A DNA stretch of 64,000 nt from RUG11241 sp964560085 (GTDB taxonomy: Bacteria; Bacillota_I; Bacilli_A; RF39; UBA660), in assembly GCA_964560085.1 (NCBI GenBank), contig CAZLKF010000001.1:62001-126000 (forward strand), in the 5' to 3' direction. The notes under the pieces were generated by a model. It was given only the letters and a program-made list of their open reading frames with translations, did no database searches and had not been told where the DNA came from. The translations under genes were made by a program, and so were the position numbers. Positions 34,143 through 42,813 of the stretch are shown piece after piece (position 1 is the stretch's first letter; the number at the start of each line of letters is the position of its first letter).

Positions 34143-37100
34143 CCCTTCAATTTGCATTTCAACTCTATATCTTTTGGTTTTATTAATACTAAATGTTATT
34201 TTTTTATTATCAATAATTGTTGTAACATTTGCAAGATTCTTAAGAAATATATCATTTAATTCTCCAAAATCATTAGTTGAACCAGCTATTGTTTGAATAT
34301 AAATAATATAATTACCAATTGGCATATCTTTGATATCAATAGATGCTTTATACCAACCACGGACCTTACTAAAGCCATCGTTGACATTTAGAACACTATC
34401 ATTTCCAACAAAAGAACCAACTGAATTACTATATCTTTCGTGTGTTGCCATATTCTCGAAAATTATATTTCGTCTTACGTCAACATCTGCAGCATAATCA
34501 GTTCCAACATTATAAGATGTTCCCATAATACTTAAAAGACTACCTTCTAAAGATATAGTTTTATAATTATTGATCATATTTGACAAATTGTTTGGTTCAA
34601 CATTTGAAATAAGACCATTTTCATAAACAAACAATTCAATTGGATAACTATTTAAATAATTATTATTTCTGAATAAATATCCAACATCAGCAAATTCAGC
34701 TTTACGGGTCATTGTCGCACCAAAAATATTTCTAAATAAATTTATAGCTTCATATTCACCTAAACGAGCTCTAACATATAACGTATATTCACCATGTTTA
34801 ATATCACTTATAGAAACGTTTCCCTTAAACCAAGTAGCTGAATAGTCATATTTTCCATCATTATATTTTCTGGTTGGCGCATCATCTAGCCAACGTTCTA
34901 AAGGAATAATTGTATCTTCAGCAGTTTCATTATCACGTATTACTAAATCATATGTAATCTCATCTTGACGACGATTATTCATCCCTTTTAAAGCTAAATA
35001 ACCAGATAAAACTAATTTACCATCACTATATTTTAACTCGTTAAAGTAAAATTCACCATTCACTTTTTTATAATCGATATCTTCAACAATAATAGTAATT
35101 GTTTTTGTAACACGTTGTTTAGCTGAATCAGTAACACTATAAGTTATTTGATATTTACCAGCTTTTTTTAAATCTACTGAACCTTCATAAGTGATGTTAC
35201 TTGTTAAATCGCCATCTTCAGTGTCTAATGCACTAACTCCATATTTTAAATCAATACTTTCATTGATTTTTATTGTACGATTTGAGGCATTAATAATTGG
35301 AATATTATCTTTTATAACAGTGACATTAATCTTTAAACTAACTGTTAATGATTCAATTGTAGCTTTATATGTCAAAGAATAAATCCCTGGTGTATTAATA
35401 TCAACATTGTTATCAACTACATCATAAGTAGTCATTTCATTACCATATGTATCATATACTTTAACGTATTTTCTAGGATCAAACTCTTTATATTGTTTAA
35501 TTTCAATATCTTTAGCTTCAATGATTGGTGCCACTGAAGGAAGAACAGTTACAATTATTTCTTTGGTTGCATTATATCTTTCGTTATCACTAACACTATA
35601 AGTGATTTTATAATCACCAACAATATTGGTATTAACTTCACCACTTATTTCAATTGAAGTTGTTAAATTACCATCTTCAACATCAAGGGCTTCAACATTT
35701 TTATGTAGATCAAATTCCTCACCACGAGAAATTGAAATATTATTAGCTGTAATAACAGGTTGATTATTCTCAACATACAAATACTCAGCTTTAATATAGC
35801 CATAACTATATTCAATATTATATTCAACATCAGCTAAAGTTTGATTTTCATTTAAAGCACTATCAGTATAAACTTTATACCAAGCAGTTCCATCTGAATC
35901 AATTACTTTATCAGTAACAATAAAACTCATATTGGCAACTAAGTGATTATAACGATTATTTTTCAAAGTATAAATTGTATCAGATGCATCACTTGGTTGT
36001 TTTTTTAAAGGAATTGCTTCATTTGTTAATTTAATTCCCAAAGTATTTGATTTATAATCTTGCCCACCAAAACTTTGATCATTTTGATAAGCCAAACGAG
36101 CAGTCTTCTCACCCCAATATGGATCTGATGCATAGTTGACACCAAAACCGCTACCCTTATTACCATAAAAACTACCATAATAATATGAACTGGTTGGTGT
36201 AGCATAAGAAGTTCCCGTTTTTTTAGCATGAGCCATAATAGAGTCGCCAACGGTTTCATATGTTGTTGCACAACTCAAAGGACAAGAATCATATGCTCCA
36301 TGACCAAAAACATTGTGTTTAAAGAATGATAAGGCACTTGTTCCAGTTCCACTTTCATTAATTGCCGTTCCGAATGTTAATAAAGCGTTAATTCCATATG
36401 TTTCTTGACTTTTAATAAAATTGATTCCTTCACCATAAAGAGCGGAAATTCCTGTTCTATTTATTAACCAACCTTTTTCTAAAGAATAATATGTTAAAGC
36501 TGGATCAGGAGCACTAGTATAACCTCTATTTTCTATAACATTATCAAAGTCTTCAGCTTCATAACCTGATATACTATGAACTGGTAAATACATATAATAA
36601 TTAAAGTATGGTTTATTATTATTAATGGCATTTTCATAAGTATTATTGTAATAATCATTAAGCATTATTTCTAAGTTTTCGTAAAAATAATTACCATCAA
36701 AGCTATAATATCTAACATTCTTTTTTAAAGTAGAAGGAGCAACTCCTAAATTAATACTAGTGTTACTAGTTACACGAATATAGTAATGAATTAAATCGTT
36801 ATTGTTATTAACCATATAATATGTTTTGAAAGAAAAAGTTGCAACTTCATTAACATAATTCGCGCCTGTACTTAATTTCTTTCCAGCAATATATAAATAT
36901 TCACCATTATAATTAATCTTGTACCATAAATAGCCATCAGCTTCAATTTTTTCAGTATAATTCCAAATTGTATTAGCAGCAATTGAAGTTACTTGATTAG
37001 AATTATCTGATAAATATTGTGGAGTTGTTCTCAAACGCATTGTCATTAAAGTAGTCACGGTATTAGCATATAACATTGAAATTGGAATAATATCGACATT

Positions 37101-37526
37101 ACTAATTTTTGTCCAAGCAGCTAATCCACTAATTTTAATTTTTGCCGTTTTTTTAGTTGGCGAGTAATCAATGAACGCTCCATCAGAACCCCAATCACCA
37201 TCAATATAGGCGTAACGTGTTCCCGATAATGATTCGTTATTATATAAAGTTATTAAATCAGAACGACCTGCCATATTTACAACAGCTAAAGCTGAATTAA
37301 TTATTTTACCATTTTCGTAAATTGTCGCAACGCTTGTTTTAGTTGAAGGATATTCACGCATGATTTTGACAGCTTCAGTATAATTGCTTGTACAACCAAG
37401 TTGTTTGTTAAGCTCATCAGTATTAACAGTTTCAATTAAATATGTTCCTTCACAAGATAAAGCTTCAGTATTTATAAAGGGAATAAAAAGCATAATGAAA
37501 AACAGCATAAAATAACACTTTTTCAT
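34131..37526 (-). CDS. secreted N-acetylglucosaminidase (autolysin) with SH3 and Ig-like domains
   Basis: A 1131-residue exported protein. Signal peptide 1-23; an SH3-like segment near 160-225; a GH73-type glucosaminidase domain about 360-480 with the glutamate motif INESGTGTSAL and FGVNYASDPYWGEKTARLAYQ; a second SH3-like segment about 500-590; three DUF5011-type Ig-like domains about 590-815 (IVGDYKITYSVSDNE is typical); and a C-terminal beta-rich region of about 310 residues I cannot name. It should cut the glycan strand of peptidoglycan and hold the wall through its SH3 and Ig-like parts. No membrane anchor or LPxTG is present. Confidence 0.9.
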   Translation of the reverse strand: MKKCYFMLFFIMLFIPFINTEALSCEGTYLIETVNTDELNKQLGCTSNYTEAVKIMREYPSTKTSVATIYENGKIINSALAVVNMAGRSDLITLYNNESLSGTRYAYIDGDWGSDGAFIDYSPTKKTAKIKISGLAAWTKISNVDIIPISMLYANTVTTLMTMRLRTTPQYLSDNSNQVTSIAANTIWNYTEKIEADGYLWYKINYNGEYLYIAGKKLSTGANYVNEVATFSFKTYYMVNNNNDLIHYYIRVTSNTSINLGVAPSTLKKNVRYYSFDGNYFYENLEIMLNDYYNNTYENAINNNKPYFNYYMYLPVHSISGYEAEDFDNVIENRGYTSAPDPALTYYSLEKGWLINRTGISALYGEGINFIKSQETYGINALLTFGTAINESGTGTSALSFFKHNVFGHGAYDSCPLSCATTYETVGDSIMAHAKKTGTSYATPTSSYYYGSFYGNKGSGFGVNYASDPYWGEKTARLAYQNDQSFGGQDYKSNTLGIKLTNEAIPLKKQPSDASDTIYTLKNNRYNHLVANMSFIVTDKVIDSDGTAWYKVYTDSALNENQTLADVEYNIEYSYGYIKAEYLYVENNQPVITANNISISRGEEFDLHKNVEALDVEDGNLTTSIEISGEVNTNIVGDYKITYSVSDNERYNATKEIIVTVLPSVAPIIEAKDIEIKQYKEFDPRKYVKVYDTYGNEMTTYDVVDNNVDINTPGIYSLTYKATIESLTVSLKINVTVIKDNIPIINASNRTIKINESIDLKYGVSALDTEDGDLTSNITYEGSVDLKKAGKYQITYSVTDSAKQRVTKTITIIVEDIDYKKVNGEFYFNELKYSDGKLVLSGYLALKGMNNRRQDEITYDLVIRDNETAEDTIIPLERWLDDAPTRKYNDGKYDYSATWFKGNVSISDIKHGEYTLYVRARLGEYEAINLFRNIFGATMTRKAEFADVGYLFRNNNYLNSYPIELFVYENGLISNVEPNNLSNMINNYKTISLEGSLLSIMGTSYNVGTDYAADVDVRRNIIFENMATHERYSNSVGSFVGNDSVLNVNDGFSKVRGWYKASIDIKDMPIGNYIIYIQTIAGSTNDFGELNDIFLKNLANVTTIIDNKKITFSINKTKRYRVEMQIEGANI

Positions 37527-37584
37527 ATATTCCCTCCATTCACATTATATTATATCAAAATTTGTCAAGTTTTGCATTATGGTC

Positions 37585-37613
37585 AAAAAAAATTGACACT
37601 AGTGTGTCAATTT
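37585..37613 (-). terminator. terminator after the 160-residue gene
   Basis: AAATTGACAC and GTGTCAATTT form a 10-base-pair stem with TAGT loop and a T tail on the minus strand. The stop at 37599 lies in the hairpin. Confidence 0.88.
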
Positions 37614-38081
37614 CTTGGTATATTGAATTCCATTATCTATACTTACGACATCCTCTGTTAAAGCATCAAAGAATTCATAAAAAGGTTTATCTGTTAAGGC
37701 AACATTAGTTTCTGTTTTCACATTTAATTCATTTCCCAAATCACGACAGAAAGTTAAATAATAACCTTCTTGTTCCTCGTTCTTTTCTAAAATGATAGAA
37801 TTCTTGCCATCTCTAATGGGATCAGCAGATCCAACAAAAACGTTACCGACTCTTTCATATAGTTCTGTTAGAGGTGAAATAATATGACTCTCATTTAAAA
37901 GAATAGTCATATATTCGAATTCTTTACGTTCATATCCTTCACTTATGTTAGAGTGATACAAGGTAAAACGAATATTCTTTCCTTTGTTTGAAGAAATTGA
38001 TAAGCGTCTGCCATAAATATCGATGTAACTAAAATTTTTCTTCCTAGTTGTTTTTGGTATTTCATTTTCCAAGTAAATCAT
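37599..38081 (-). CDS. hypothetical protein
   Basis: I do not recognise this 160-residue product. It has no signal peptide or membrane segment and looks like a mixed alpha/beta cytoplasmic protein with an N-terminal basic region and an acidic middle. The AGGGGAGG ribosome binding site is only one base from the ATG at 38081; a TTG at 38072, ten bases from that site, may be the real start. It is a single-gene unit with a consensus promoter and a strong terminator, which argues it is a genuine, well-expressed gene. Confidence 0.75.
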   Translation of the reverse strand: MIYLENEIPKTTRKKNFSYIDIYGRRLSISSNKGKNIRFTLYHSNISEGYERKEFEYMTILLNESHIISPLTELYERVGNVFVGSADPIRDGKNSIILEKNEEQEGYYLTFCRDLGNELNVKTETNVALTDKPFYEFFDALTEDVVSIDNGIQYTKKLTH

Positions 38082-38100
38082 TCCTCCCCTAGGAAGAGTT

Positions 38101-38130
38101 ATTATAGCATAAAAGGTAATTTTATGTCAA
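38101..38130 (-). promoter_or_regulatory. consensus promoter for the 160-residue gene
   Basis: Minus-strand TTGACA (38125-38130), an 18-base spacer ending TGC, and TATAAT (38101-38106). Confidence 0.85.
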
Positions 38131-38145
38131 CAAATTTTTTCAAGC

Positions 38146-38175
38146 AAAAAGAGAACCGTAATCCTACGAGTTCTC
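38146..38175 (-). terminator. terminator after the 49-codon gene
   Basis: On the minus strand GAGAACTCGTA and TACGGTTCTC pair with one bulge around a GGAT loop, followed by five T. It lies 30 bases after the small gene's stop and before the next promoter. Confidence 0.82.
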
Positions 38176-38206
38176 AATATATCATGATACAATACATTAT
38201 ATGCTT

Positions 38207-38356
38207 CTATTCTAAATCTAGACCATTTTCAATCATTTCTTTTTCTTTTTTAACAGCTTTGTCACATAAGCAGACCATTTCCCTACCGTATCTTTGGTAA
38301 ACTAAGACCATTGCAGCACCAAGAGCCATATAAAGAATACAATTACAATATTTCAT
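38207..38356 (-). CDS. 49-residue single-span membrane protein
   Basis: A short frame with every sign of a real gene: ATG at 38356, a perfect GAGGAGGAA ribosome binding site seven bases before it, a TAG stop at 38207 and its own terminator. The product reads MKYCNCILYMALGAAMVLVY, then QRYGREMVCLCDKAVKKEKE and MIENGLDLE: a hydrophobic N-terminal helix (about 4-20), two cysteine pairs (CNC and CLC) and a charged helical tail. I do not recognise it. It accounts for the only gene-free stretch over 300 bases (38082-38403) in the window. It follows recD2 in the same direction. Confidence 0.75.
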   Translation of the reverse strand: MKYCNCILYMALGAAMVLVYQRYGREMVCLCDKAVKKEKEMIENGLDLE

Positions 38357-38403
38357 ATTATTCCTCCTCATTAAGTATTTTGAGGACTTTTTTTAAAATT
38401 ATA

Positions 38404-40605
38404 CTAATTTTTTAAGCGTTCTTTTAACTCAGTTTTTCTAATATATTCGTTTGTATTGTTAATACTATACTTAAAAGCATCAGTTTCGCCTAAAATTATC
38501 AATTTACTTTTTGCTCGAGTAATAGCTGTATAAATTAGTTTGCGGTAAAGCATTTTACTATATTCCAAACTTAAAGGCATGATTACAATTGGAAATTCAC
38601 TTCCTTGAGATTTATGGATACTAATGATATAAGCATGTTTTATTTTATTAAAATCTTTGGGAAAATAACGAACTTTATTGCCATCATAATTCACGATTAT
38701 TTCTATTTTTCCCGATTCACTAACATTGGCTGGAAAAATATTGGTTATGTAACCAATATCACCATTATATATATTTTCATCTGGCATATTAACTAATTGT
38801 AAGATTTTGTCATTTTCACGATATAAAGTATCACCTATAAATATTTCCGTTTTATTTTTATCTTTAGGATTAAAAATATTTTGCAAATCTTTGTTCAAAA
38901 TATCGATTCCATTCATACCTTTATACATAGGTGCTAATAATTGCAAATCACTCAAACTAACGCCTTTTTCAATTAATTGAGTACATATGTTTCTAATGCT
39001 TGTGCGAATCACATTTTTAGAACATTCTAAAAAAACATAATCATTTACTTTAGCATTAATATTATCAACAACACCATTTTTGACATTATCAGCTAAAACG
39101 GGAATAAATGATTCTTTTCCTTGACGATAAAGTAAATCAAGAGAAACTGTTTCAACTATTTCACTATCAATCAAGTCTTTCAAAACCATTCCTGGACCAA
39201 CACTAGGTAATTGATTATAGTCTCCAACTAAAATAAGTTGAATGTCTTTTGTTAGTCCTTTAAAAAGTGAATCAAGAAGATTAATATCAATCATACTTAC
39301 TTCATCAATAATAACAAAACGGCTAAAATTTTTATTATATTCATTTACTTCAAAAGAATTGGCTTCTTTATGCCATTTTAAGAAGCGATGGATGGTCATT
39401 GCTGGTAAGTTAGTAGATTCACTTAAACGTTTTGAAGCGCGTCCAGTTGGGGCTAAAAGTGCAGTTTCTGCCATCATTTCTTCATAACTCAAATTATTTA
39501 AAGTTTGGTAAAGTTCAACAATAGCTTTAATTATAGTTGTTTTTCCAGTCCCGGGACCACCAGTAATAATCGAAACATTATTAATTAAACCAAGTTTAAT
39601 AGCATCTTTTTGTTTCTGATTATATTTTATATTATTAACTACTTGTATTTCATCTAAATATGTTTTAAAGTTTTTATATTTTCTTTTAGGCATTTTTAAC
39701 AAGTCTTTAATACAACTTGAAATATTTAGTTCTGCTTTCAATATTTCTGTTAAATATATCTTATTTTCATCAATGTATATTTTTCCATTTTTTGCAAGTT
39801 CATCTATATATAAAGCAGCATCTGATTCATTTATTCCAATATCAAGATATTTAACAGTTTCTTCATATATTTGTTCAAATTCAAGATAAGTATCACCATT
39901 TTGATAAGTAAGACCTCGCATTATATATAACATACATGCTTTTATTCTTCGCACATCATCATTTTTAATACCTATTTTATCTCTTAAACCATCAATTCTT
40001 AAAAATGACACATTATCAACATCTTCAACATATTCATAAATATTATCATTAATAACATCCAATGTTTTATTGCGGTATGTGTTATAAATATTTAAGGCTT
40101 CACCACTACTAAAACCAATATCACATAAATACACTATTGTTTGATGACTATTTTCATAATTGCACAAAATATTATAAATTTGTTCAATTTTTTTATCTGT
40201 TAATTTTGGAATTCTTTTTAAATTATTTTTATCAGCAAGTATTAAATCAATTGATTTTAAACCTAATTCATCAACAATTTTGGTAGCCATTTTAACTCCA
40301 ACGCCAGGAAACAGATCACTTGATAAAAACTCAATAATTCCTGCTTCATCAGTTGGTTTTATTTTTTCAGATTCACGAACATTGTATTGAATTCCATATT
40401 TTGGATGCTCAACAAGTTCACCATATAATATATAATTATCATTTTCGTTTAAATCATAAAAATAACCAGTTATAGTTAGATTATGATCAATATAATCTTC
40501 TAATTGTTTAGCATTTGTTTCTAAAACTTTAACAATGCCAATTGTATAACCTTTTTCAGAGCGAAAGATACTTGATTTATAAGTCCCTTTAATGTATTCT
40601 TCCAT
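38404..40605 (-). CDS. recD2: RecD2 (YrrC-like) DNA helicase
   Basis: A 733-residue superfamily 1B 5'-3' helicase. The N-terminal extension (OB-like and helix-hairpin-helix segments, about 1-330) is diagnostic of RecD2 found without RecBC. Motor motifs are intact: Walker A GGPGTGKTTIIKA (about 350), Walker B VIDEVSMID, GDYNQLPSVGPG, ISIHKSQGSEFP and YTAITRAKSKLIILG. Length fits the family. It acts in DNA damage tolerance in Bacillus and Deinococcus. It has an extended -10 promoter 15 bases before the ATG. Confidence 0.96.
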   Translation of the reverse strand: MEEYIKGTYKSSIFRSEKGYTIGIVKVLETNAKQLEDYIDHNLTITGYFYDLNENDNYILYGELVEHPKYGIQYNVRESEKIKPTDEAGIIEFLSSDLFPGVGVKMATKIVDELGLKSIDLILADKNNLKRIPKLTDKKIEQIYNILCNYENSHQTIVYLCDIGFSSGEALNIYNTYRNKTLDVINDNIYEYVEDVDNVSFLRIDGLRDKIGIKNDDVRRIKACMLYIMRGLTYQNGDTYLEFEQIYEETVKYLDIGINESDAALYIDELAKNGKIYIDENKIYLTEILKAELNISSCIKDLLKMPKRKYKNFKTYLDEIQVVNNIKYNQKQKDAIKLGLINNVSIITGGPGTGKTTIIKAIVELYQTLNNLSYEEMMAETALLAPTGRASKRLSESTNLPAMTIHRFLKWHKEANSFEVNEYNKNFSRFVIIDEVSMIDINLLDSLFKGLTKDIQLILVGDYNQLPSVGPGMVLKDLIDSEIVETVSLDLLYRQGKESFIPVLADNVKNGVVDNINAKVNDYVFLECSKNVIRTSIRNICTQLIEKGVSLSDLQLLAPMYKGMNGIDILNKDLQNIFNPKDKNKTEIFIGDTLYRENDKILQLVNMPDENIYNGDIGYITNIFPANVSESGKIEIIVNYDGNKVRYFPKDFNKIKHAYIISIHKSQGSEFPIVIMPLSLEYSKMLYRKLIYTAITRAKSKLIILGETDAFKYSINNTNEYIRKTELKERLKN

Positions 40606-40620
40606 GATATCACCTAGTTA

Positions 40621-40629
40621 ATTATAACA
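40621..40629 (-). promoter_or_regulatory. extended -10 promoter for recD2
   Basis: TGTTATAAT on the minus strand, exactly 15 bases before the recD2 ATG, with AGGTGA between. No good -35 element. Confidence 0.6.
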
Positions 40630-40650
40630 TACATTCGTTCGATATAAAAC

Positions 40651-40675
40651 AAAAAAAGATTATCTTTCGATAATC
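40651..40675 (-). terminator. terminator after the first two-helix paralogue
   Basis: GATTATC and GATAATC pair around TTTC with a seven-T tail on the minus strand; the stop at 40674 touches the stem. Confidence 0.85.
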
Positions 40676-40988
40676 ATTTATAATTTAATACTGCTTTAAC
40701 GCAATCAATTGTTCCGCTTCCCCCATCAAGAAAACGAAAAATGAATTCAACAAGATAAGGAAGTAAAAAAACTAATACTCCAAGAAATATTTTTTTAACT
40801 AATAAACTTTGAGCCTTTTTGACATCTTCTTCTTTTTTGGCAACAATTGCTTTACCCATATCAAACATCCCAACAATAATTAAAAGAATAGGAATACCAA
40901 TTCTTAAGCCTTTATATAGTAAAGAAAATAAGTAGCACAAGTTATCTGGTACTACTATTCCCATACAACTAATATCTAAAAAAAACAT
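40674..40988 (-). CDS. VirB2-like two-helix membrane protein, paralogue A
   Basis: A 104-residue protein taken from the ATG at 40988, which has AGGTGA upstream (a frame to 41006 lacks a site). Two membrane helices (about 30-50 and 68-90) flank a charged cytoplasmic loop VGMFDMGKAIVAKKEEDVKKAQSLLVKK. The loop and helix pattern is shared with the two genes upstream and recalls the small pilin-like TrbC/VirB2 and Mbov_0395-type conjugal proteins. Two N-terminal cysteines and one near the end are present; it lacks the Cys-rich tail of its paralogues. Function unproven. Confidence 0.7.
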   Translation of the reverse strand: MFFLDISCMGIVVPDNLCYLFSLLYKGLRIGIPILLIIVGMFDMGKAIVAKKEEDVKKAQSLLVKKIFLGVLVFLLPYLVEFIFRFLDGGSGTIDCVKAVLNYK

Positions 40989-41034
40989 TATATCACCTGA
41001 GGTCATTATATATTAATTATATGAAATTGTAAAG

Positions 41035-41056
41035 AAAAAAGTCATAAATATGACTT
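41035..41056 (-). terminator. terminator after paralogue B
   Basis: AAGTCATA and TATGACTT form a hairpin with a T run on the minus strand, 20 bases after the stop at 41077. Paralogue A therefore has its own promoter or depends on readthrough. Confidence 0.75.
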
Positions 41057-41076
41057 CTAATTTTTTTATATTCAGA

Positions 41077-41493
41077 TTATTGGCATGAACATGAACCATC
41101 AGCATTAAATTTTCCAGTTTGACCTGTTCCACAAGCAATAGTAGGAGTACAAGCATCACCAACTTTTGGAACGCCATCAATAACTTGAGTTACACATTCC
41201 CAACCAGTACCCTTTTCACCTGAACCAACTAAACCAAATACCCAGCTAACAAGAGCAGGCATTAAGAAGATAATTAAAGCAACAACTGCTTTTTTTATAA
41301 GACTAGACTGTGCCTTCTTAATCTCATCTTCTTTTTGATGTGTCATAGCTTTAGCCATTTCAATCATACCAACAACAATTAATATTACTGGAACAAGTAT
41401 TTTTATAACTTTAATAATTGTAGATATAACATTAACAATATCTGCTGGAATACTACATGCTGTAGCAGCTGTAGCAGCTTCTAATATAAACAT
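41077..41493 (-). CDS. VirB2-like two-helix membrane protein, paralogue B
   Basis: A 138-residue member of the trio: short N-terminus with one Cys, helix 1 (about 20-45, IIKVIKILVPVILIVVGMIEM), loop AKAMTHQKEDEIKKAQSSLIKK, helix 2 (about 70-92), then an exported Cys-rich tail with C120, C125 and CSC near the end. Both ends should lie outside the cell, as in VirB2-type pilins. GGAGGG precedes the ATG. Nearly the same loop occurs in paralogue C, so these arose by duplication. Possible roles are a surface filament or pore; none is shown. Confidence 0.72.
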   Translation of the reverse strand: MFILEAATAATACSIPADIVNVISTIIKVIKILVPVILIVVGMIEMAKAMTHQKEDEIKKAQSSLIKKAVVALIIFLMPALVSWVFGLVGSGEKGTGWECVTQVIDGVPKVGDACTPTIACGTGQTGKFNADGSCSCQ

Positions 41494-41511
41494 ATTTTTC
41501 CCTCCTTTCTA

Positions 41512-41994
41512 CTATCCATTTGAAACACAAGAACAACTTGTGCCATTTACTGTAGGTTTATGATTTGTTTTACAATTGTTGCTATCAAGAACATACGTAT
41601 TTCCTTCTAACTTGGAAGTACAGTTACCAGTTGTATTAGAGTCGCTACTCTCAGTAACTTCTACCCCTAATAAACCACCAACACATTTCCACATATTGTT
41701 CTGTTCGCCAGCCACCAAACCAACGACTAATTTCACTATTGTAAACATTAAGAAAACCAACAAACCAGCAACTGCTTTTTTGACTAGCAAATTCTGAGCT
41801 TTCTTGATTTCATCTTCTTTTTGTTGGGTCATAGCTTTAGCCATATCAATCATACCAACAATAATTAAGATTATTGGTACACCCCAACGAATAGCCATAT
41901 AAATAGTAGAGGTAATATTAACGATTTGTTTATCAAATACGACACCATTACCACAATTTATTGATGTTGTGACCAAAAAATTTAATAAATCCAT
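41512..41994 (-). CDS. VirB2-like two-helix membrane protein, paralogue C
   Basis: A 160-residue protein with the same plan: short N-terminus with a Cys, helix 1 (about 28-50, WGVPIILIIVGMIDM), loop AKAMTQQKEDEIKKAQNLLVKK, helix 2 (about 72-95), and a longer extracellular tail with four further cysteines ending NGTSCSCVSNG. The final SCSC pair is also found in paralogue B. AGGAGGA precedes the ATG. It is the first of the three and lies 42 bases downstream of the 258-residue membrane gene of the sortase group. Confidence 0.72.
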   Translation of the reverse strand: MDLLNFLVTTSINCGNGVVFDKQIVNITSTIYMAIRWGVPIILIIVGMIDMAKAMTQQKEDEIKKAQNLLVKKAVAGLLVFLMFTIVKLVVGLVAGEQNNMWKCVGGLLGVEVTESSDSNTTGNCTSKLEGNTYVLDSNNCKTNHKPTVNGTSCSCVSNG

Positions 41995-42036
41995 GAATTA
42001 ATCCTCCTATCATTTCATATTTCAAGTATAGTATAT

Positions 42037-42813
42037 TTAATTGTTTAAGTCAATCTTTTTTCTGTAAATATAAGTCAAAACATTACCAATTAAGGCTAAA
42101 ACAATTAATATGGAACCAATAATAAAGTAATTATTTATGACTGAATAAAAATAATTTTTTATAAATATTGAGAAAGAATTACTATAATAATATAAATTAC
42201 TAACAAAGTTATTAAACTTTATAAATATTGTTGGAATTATAAATAAAATTCCTGTTGTTAACATTGAATTATAAATATAATTTTGTTTTGTTAAAAATAT
42301 ACAAATTAATAAAGTTAATATTGTAATTAATAATGTTAAAATAGCAATATTTTCACTTATTTCTTTAAATGGCAATTTATCACTTATTTTAGATAACTGT
42401 TTTGTTGGTAATATATTATTAGCATAAATATTAGATAAATCATTGGCTAGTTCAATGACATTTTGATTATTTTGATCATAAGCACTTAATTCATTTATAA
42501 CATTCTGATAAAACTTTTTTTTGACTTCACTATAATCATAAATATTGTGATCATAATTATCTAGTAAAAATGAAATATCTTTTTTTATTGTGTCTAAATT
42601 AACATATTTTGTATAAACATAAGCTAGTTCATCATTTGGTAATGAATTAGCTAATTTTTTAGTTAAATCTTCATTTATAATATCATAATAATTAATATCA
42701 TCTATTACTTCAATCACATCATTTTTTGTTAAAATATTGGCATAAATAATAGAAGAAAAAGTGAATATTAACATTAATGATAATAAAATAGTTATAATTA
42801 TTTTTTTAATCAT
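42037..42813 (-). CDS. hypothetical multi-helix membrane protein next to sortase
   Basis: A 258-residue protein: signal-like helix 1-26, an extracellular helical domain of about 125 residues rich in Asn, Asp and Tyr, then three or four membrane helices (about 155-175, 180-200, 225-250) and a short basic end. I do not recognise it. AGGTGG precedes the ATG, which directly abuts the sortase stop, so the two proteins are probably made together and may act in one complex, for example as a partner presenting substrate to the sortase. Confidence 0.68.
   Translation of the reverse strand: MIKKIIITILLSLMLIFTFSSIIYANILTKNDVIEVIDDINYYDIINEDLTKKLANSLPNDELAYVYTKYVNLDTIKKDISFLLDNYDHNIYDYSEVKKKFYQNVINELSAYDQNNQNVIELANDLSNIYANNILPTKQLSKISDKLPFKEISENIAILTLLITILTLLICIFLTKQNYIYNSMLTTGILFIIPTIFIKFNNFVSNLYYYSNSFSIFIKNYFYSVINNYFIIGSILIVLALIGNVLTYIYRKKIDLNN

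Noticed and set aside
38340..38400. Riboswitch or terminator between recD2 and the 49-codon gene
   Set aside because: Only a 5-base stem (CCTCA/TGAGG) over the ribosome binding site can form and no T run follows; too little to call.
40674..41994. Integrated conjugative element suggested by VirB2-like proteins
   Set aside because: No VirB4, VirD4, relaxase, integrase or att repeats in the window; neighbours are surface and housekeeping genes.
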